NCBI GenBank assembly: GCA_964436865.1
Contig: CAYTFK010000251.1
Location: 1 to 10,536 of the forward strand
Origin: JAXGPP01 sp964436865
GTDB taxonomy: Bacteria; Planctomycetota; Planctomycetia; Pirellulales; Thermoguttaceae
Direction: 5' to 3'
Length of the DNA stretch: 10,536 bases
Shown here one piece after another: positions 8,816 through 10,536 of this stretch (the first letter of the stretch is position 1; each line of letters opens with the position of its first letter). Under the pieces are notes generated by a model, which searched no databases, had not been told where the DNA came from, and saw only the letters and a list, made by a program, of their open reading frames with translations. Made by a program: the position numbers and the translations under genes.

Positions 8816-8845
8816 ATGATAGCATGATTTGCCGCCGGTGTTCAA
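8816..8845 (-). promoter_or_regulatory. Probable sigma70-type promoter of carB
   Basis: On the minus strand TTGAAC (8840-8845, 4 of 6 consensus) and TATCAT (8816-8821, 5 of 6) are separated by 18 bases, and a TGC directly before the -10 box makes an extended -10. Transcription would begin near 8809, giving a leader of about 76 bases. It is the best promoter match in the window. Confidence 0.55.
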
Positions 8846-8859
8846 GCCGCGCGCTATCG

Positions 8860-8891
8860 CCGCCCCTGCTCTGGCGGGGTGTCTGTCAGAC
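8860..8891. other. Two small dyads in the cysC-carB spacer
   Basis: CCGCC (8860-8864) and GGCGG (8873-8877) form a 5-bp stem with an 8-base loop, and GTCTGTCAGAC (8881-8891) is a perfect odd-centred palindrome. They lie between the cysC stop and the carB promoter. The first could help end cysC transcription and the second could be a protein-binding site. Neither is more than suggestive; the rest of 8892-8960 shows nothing recognisable. Confidence 0.25.
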
Positions 8892-8960
8892 GGCCTTACG
8901 CCCGTTACGATGGGCCGCCGCTCCGGCCGGTTGTGGCCGCTGCCCGGCGACTGGGTATGC

Positions 8961-9623
8961 CTACCGGATCTTCCCGCTCGACTTCAGATACTCAAGCACC
9001 TCGTCGGCCAGTTCTTCCGCCGATTTCGTGGCCGCATCGAGGCGGAGTTCCGGCTTCAGCGGAGCCTCGTAGGGATCGTCGATCCCGGTGAAGCCTTTCA
9101 GTTCGCCCGCGCGGGCCTTCTTGTAGAGCCCCTTGGGATCGCGGGCCTCACACACCTCAAGCGGCGCATCGACGAAGATCTCGACGAAATCGCCGTCATT
9201 CAGCGTGGAACGCACCCGGTCGCGATCGGCCCGGTATGGGCTGATGAAGGCGGTGATGGCGACCACACCCGCCTCGGCGAAAAGCTTGGCGACCGACCCG
9301 ATCCTGCGGATATTCTCCTCCCGGTCCTGGGCCGAAAATCCCAGCCCGAACCGCTTGGCGAACTCCTCGCTGTGGTCCTTCTTGAGCATGCCCGGCCCGG
9401 CGTTGAGCCCATGGCGGATGTTGTCGCCGTCGAGCACGAAGCTATGCACCCCCATGGAGTGCAGCTTGTGGTCGACCAGGTTGGCCACCGTGCTCTTGCC
9501 GCAGGCACTCAGGCCCGTGAACCAGACCACGCACCCCTTGTGCCCGTTAAGCTCCTCGCGCTCTTCGCGGCCGACGGCGTGCTCGTGCCAATGGACCTGG
9601 ACGTGTGGATCGTGGTGGGTCAT
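8961..9623 (-). CDS. cysC: Adenylylsulfate (APS) kinase
   Basis: The product is 220 aa. It phosphorylates adenosine 5'-phosphosulfate to PAPS with ATP, for assimilatory sulfate reduction or sulfation. Residues 5-45 match CysC throughout: HDPHVQVHWHEH, GHKGCVVWFTG, and the P-loop GLSACGKST (37-45). DGDNIRHGLN (65-74), ENIRRIG (103-109), FISPYRADRDRVR (126-138, with Ser128 where E. coli CysC is phosphorylated) and DPKGLYKKARAGELKGFTGI (162-181) complete the family set. It differs from the compact form by about 17 extra residues (75-93, reading AGPGMLKKDH onward) between HGLN and LGFS. The start is ATG 9623, with AAGG 7 bases upstream. It stands apart from sulfate adenylyltransferase genes and is divergent from the sigma factor. 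PAPS for sulfotransferases is a reasonable alternative to sulfate reduction. Confidence 0.96.
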   Translation of the reverse strand: MTHHDPHVQVHWHEHAVGREEREELNGHKGCVVWFTGLSACGKSTVANLVDHKLHSMGVHSFVLDGDNIRHGLNAGPGMLKKDHSEEFAKRFGLGFSAQDREENIRRIGSVAKLFAEAGVVAITAFISPYRADRDRVRSTLNDGDFVEIFVDAPLEVCEARDPKGLYKKARAGELKGFTGIDDPYEAPLKPELRLDAATKSAEELADEVLEYLKSSGKIR

Positions 9624-9673
9624 CAGATTACCTTGTTGATCAGGATGCTTACTTTTGTCAGCTAAACCTGACT

Positions 9674-9703
9674 ATCATACGATTGCCGCCCCCGGGATAG
9701 CAA
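9674..9703 (-). promoter_or_regulatory. Possible promoter of cysC
   Basis: On the minus strand TTGCTA (9698-9703, 4 of 6) and TATGAT (9674-9679, 5 of 6) are spaced by 18 bases, giving a leader of roughly 44 bases. The -35 box sits inside the large dyad at 9681-9730. A short stem, GTCAG/CTGAC with a 6-base loop (9657-9672), lies at the predicted transcription start. Confidence 0.4.
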
Positions 9704-9730
9704 CTGCCGGCAGGTCCAAAGGCGGCAATC
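9681..9730. repeat. Nested palindrome between cysC and the sigma factor
   Basis: GATTGCCGCC (9681-9690) and GGCGGCAATC (9721-9730) are perfect 10-base inverted repeats. The 30 bases between them contain the perfect 10-base palindrome CTGCCGGCAG (9704-9713) and CCCGGG (9691-9696). It lies in a divergent promoter region and overlaps the predicted cysC -35 box, so it could be an operator. In a sigma-factor transcript starting upstream it could also fold as a branched leader structure. Confidence 0.55.
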
Positions 9731-9736
9731 CGGCGC

Positions 9737-9756
9737 TCAGCGATCAGATCGCCTGA
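9737..9756. promoter_or_regulatory. Operator-like dyad upstream of the sigma gene
   Basis: GCGATC (9740-9745), a central A, and GATCGC (9747-9752) form a perfect 13-base palindrome. TCAG (9737-9740) and CTGA (9753-9756) can extend it with one bulged base. It ends 19 bases before the TTG start. Confidence 0.35.
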
Positions 9757-9775
9757 CGATTTCCCGGAGTTTCGT

Positions 9776-10363
9776 TTGAACCGATCGGCTCGGCCGAACG
9801 ACCTTGGGCGGATGAACCAGAACGAACGGCTGAACGACGAATTGCTGGTGATCCACGCCCAGGGGGGTGCGGCCGAGGCATTCGAGACCTTGGTTCGGCG
9901 ATGGCAGGACCGGCTTTGGCGGCTGGCCTGGCGGCTGACGGACGATGAACAGGCGGCCTGGGACGTGCTTCAGGAGGCTTGGATCGCCATCGGCCGGCAG
10001 ATCGGACGCCTCGAAGACCCGGCGGCCTTTGCCGCATGGGCATACCGGATCACGAGCAATAAGTCCCGCGACTGGGTTCGCCGCCGTCGGCACATGCGCC
10101 GCGCCGATCAGGCCTACGGCGAGCGTTGGCTCGAGGCTGAGAACGGCTTGGCCGCAGGGGAGCGGGACTACGCCGACCTGAGCGCTGCCCTGGCCAGCCT
10201 CTCGGGCACCGATCGGGCGATCCTCTCGTTCGCCTACGAGGACGGCTTCAGCACGGCGGCGATCGCCGAGATTCTGGGAGTTCCGCCGGGTACGGTCAAA
10301 TCCAGGCTGCATTACGCCCGGCAACGTTTGCGCCGGTTTATTGAGGAACACGAACATGAGTGA
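9776..10363 (+). CDS. ECF-type RNA polymerase sigma factor
   Basis: The product is 195 aa and should direct RNA polymerase to a small regulon. Region 2 spans about 36-104 (AFETLVRRWQDRLWRLAWRL, then DVLQEAWIAIGRQI and AWAYRITSNKSRDWVRRRR), and region 4 spans about 135-188 (ALASLSGTDRAILSFAYEDG, then the helix-turn-helix AAIAEILGVPPGTVKSRLHY). Region 3 is absent, as in ECF sigmas. TTG 9776 has GGAG 6 bases upstream; ATG 9812 (183 aa) starts nearer the conserved part but lacks a ribosome site, so the start is uncertain. The C-terminus ends in EEHEHE. Its last codons overlap the next gene by 8 bases, implying translational coupling with a membrane protein that may control it. Dyads crowd the upstream region. 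Which stress or signal it answers cannot be read from sequence. Confidence 0.95.
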   Translation: MNRSARPNDLGRMNQNERLNDELLVIHAQGGAAEAFETLVRRWQDRLWRLAWRLTDDEQAAWDVLQEAWIAIGRQIGRLEDPAAFAAWAYRITSNKSRDWVRRRRHMRRADQAYGERWLEAENGLAAGERDYADLSAALASLSGTDRAILSFAYEDGFSTAAIAEILGVPPGTVKSRLHYARQRLRRFIEEHEHE

Positions 10364-10536
10364 ACACGACGATACCTTGCGGCAGGCCCTGGAAGAGAAC
10401 GCTCGGCTACGGTCCGAACGCGAGCGGTCGCTTCACGATACCGCTTCCGCCGAGTTCTCCGGGCGGCTCCGGTTGGCGGAGCGGATCTACTGGGTTTATG
10501 CGCTCCTCTGCGTCGCGCTGGGCGTGGCGGCCATCA
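10356..10536 (+). CDS. Sigma-linked membrane protein, unidentified (3' partial)
   Basis: Sixty codons are visible from ATG 10356, which overlaps the sigma factor stop by 8 bases; GAGGA (10343-10347) is 8 bases upstream. The first ~43 residues are charged and rich in Glu and Arg (LRQALEENARLRSERERSL), likely helical and cytoplasmic. A hydrophobic segment begins at about residue 44 (IYWVYALLCVALGVAAI) and is still running at the window edge, so it is probably a transmembrane helix. No zinc-binding anti-sigma motif (HxxxCxxC) is present in the visible part. Position and topology suggest a partner or regulator of the sigma factor, but I do not recognise the family. Confidence 0.75.
   Translation, partial: MSEHDDTLRQALEENARLRSERERSLHDTASAEFSGRLRLAERIYWVYALLCVALGVAAI

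Noticed and set aside
5598..8819. A 1073-codon open frame on the plus strand opposite carB
   Set aside because: It mirrors carB codon structure in GC-rich DNA. The translation is low-complexity in His, Arg, Leu and Asp, shows no domain, and carB itself is unambiguous.
8829..9665. A 278-codon plus-strand frame over the spacer and cysC
   Set aside because: It is the antisense shadow of cysC extended through non-coding sequence.

Overview
The window is GC-rich bacterial chromosome carrying eight protein genes, two of them cut by the window edges. No rRNA, tRNA, CRISPR array, transposase or phage gene was seen. The content is mostly core metabolism (carbamoyl-phosphate synthase, APS kinase, aldose 1-epimerase) mixed with a secreted protease pair and an ECF sigma factor. 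Genes that are often clustered stand alone here: carB has no carA beside it, and cysC has no cysD or cysN. Short operons, an exported epimerase, a long-insert form of CysC and intergenic repeats built on TTGGTCATTGG / TTCGTCATTCG fit a planctomycete, probably of the Pirellulales type. That assignment rests on familiarity with such genomes and no marker gene was available to test it.

Layout. Bases 1-2832 (+) hold two consecutive M16 metallopeptidase-family genes. The first keeps the zinc site (HFFEH plus a downstream Glu). The second has a signal peptide, has lost the zinc site, and keeps the Arg/Tyr pair, so together they look like one heterodimeric peptidase. Bases 2833-2992 are a gene-free spacer filled by a nested inverted-repeat element between convergent genes. 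Bases 2993-4852 (-) hold a small nucleotidyltransferase-fold gene followed by an exported or lipoprotein-like aldose 1-epimerase. Divergent from these is a GNAT acetyltransferase (4941-5354, +). It converges on carB (5424-8732, -), with two GC-rich hairpins in the 69-base gap.

Upstream of carB lies a 228-base spacer with a convincing sigma70-type promoter and a leader hairpin, then cysC (8961-9623, -). Divergent from cysC is an ECF sigma factor (9776-10363, +), which overlaps by 8 bases the start of a membrane protein that runs off the window. The 152-base cysC/sigma intergenic region holds a stack of dyad symmetries.

Functional links are mostly local. The M16 pair should form one enzyme outside the cytoplasm. 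The sigma factor and its overlapping membrane gene are translationally linked and may form a signalling pair. The other genes look like independent transcription units placed side by side. I found no obviously new multi-gene system. The best leads are the nested intergenic repeat, the dyad stack upstream of the sigma factor, the CysC insert, and the unidentified sigma-linked membrane gene.
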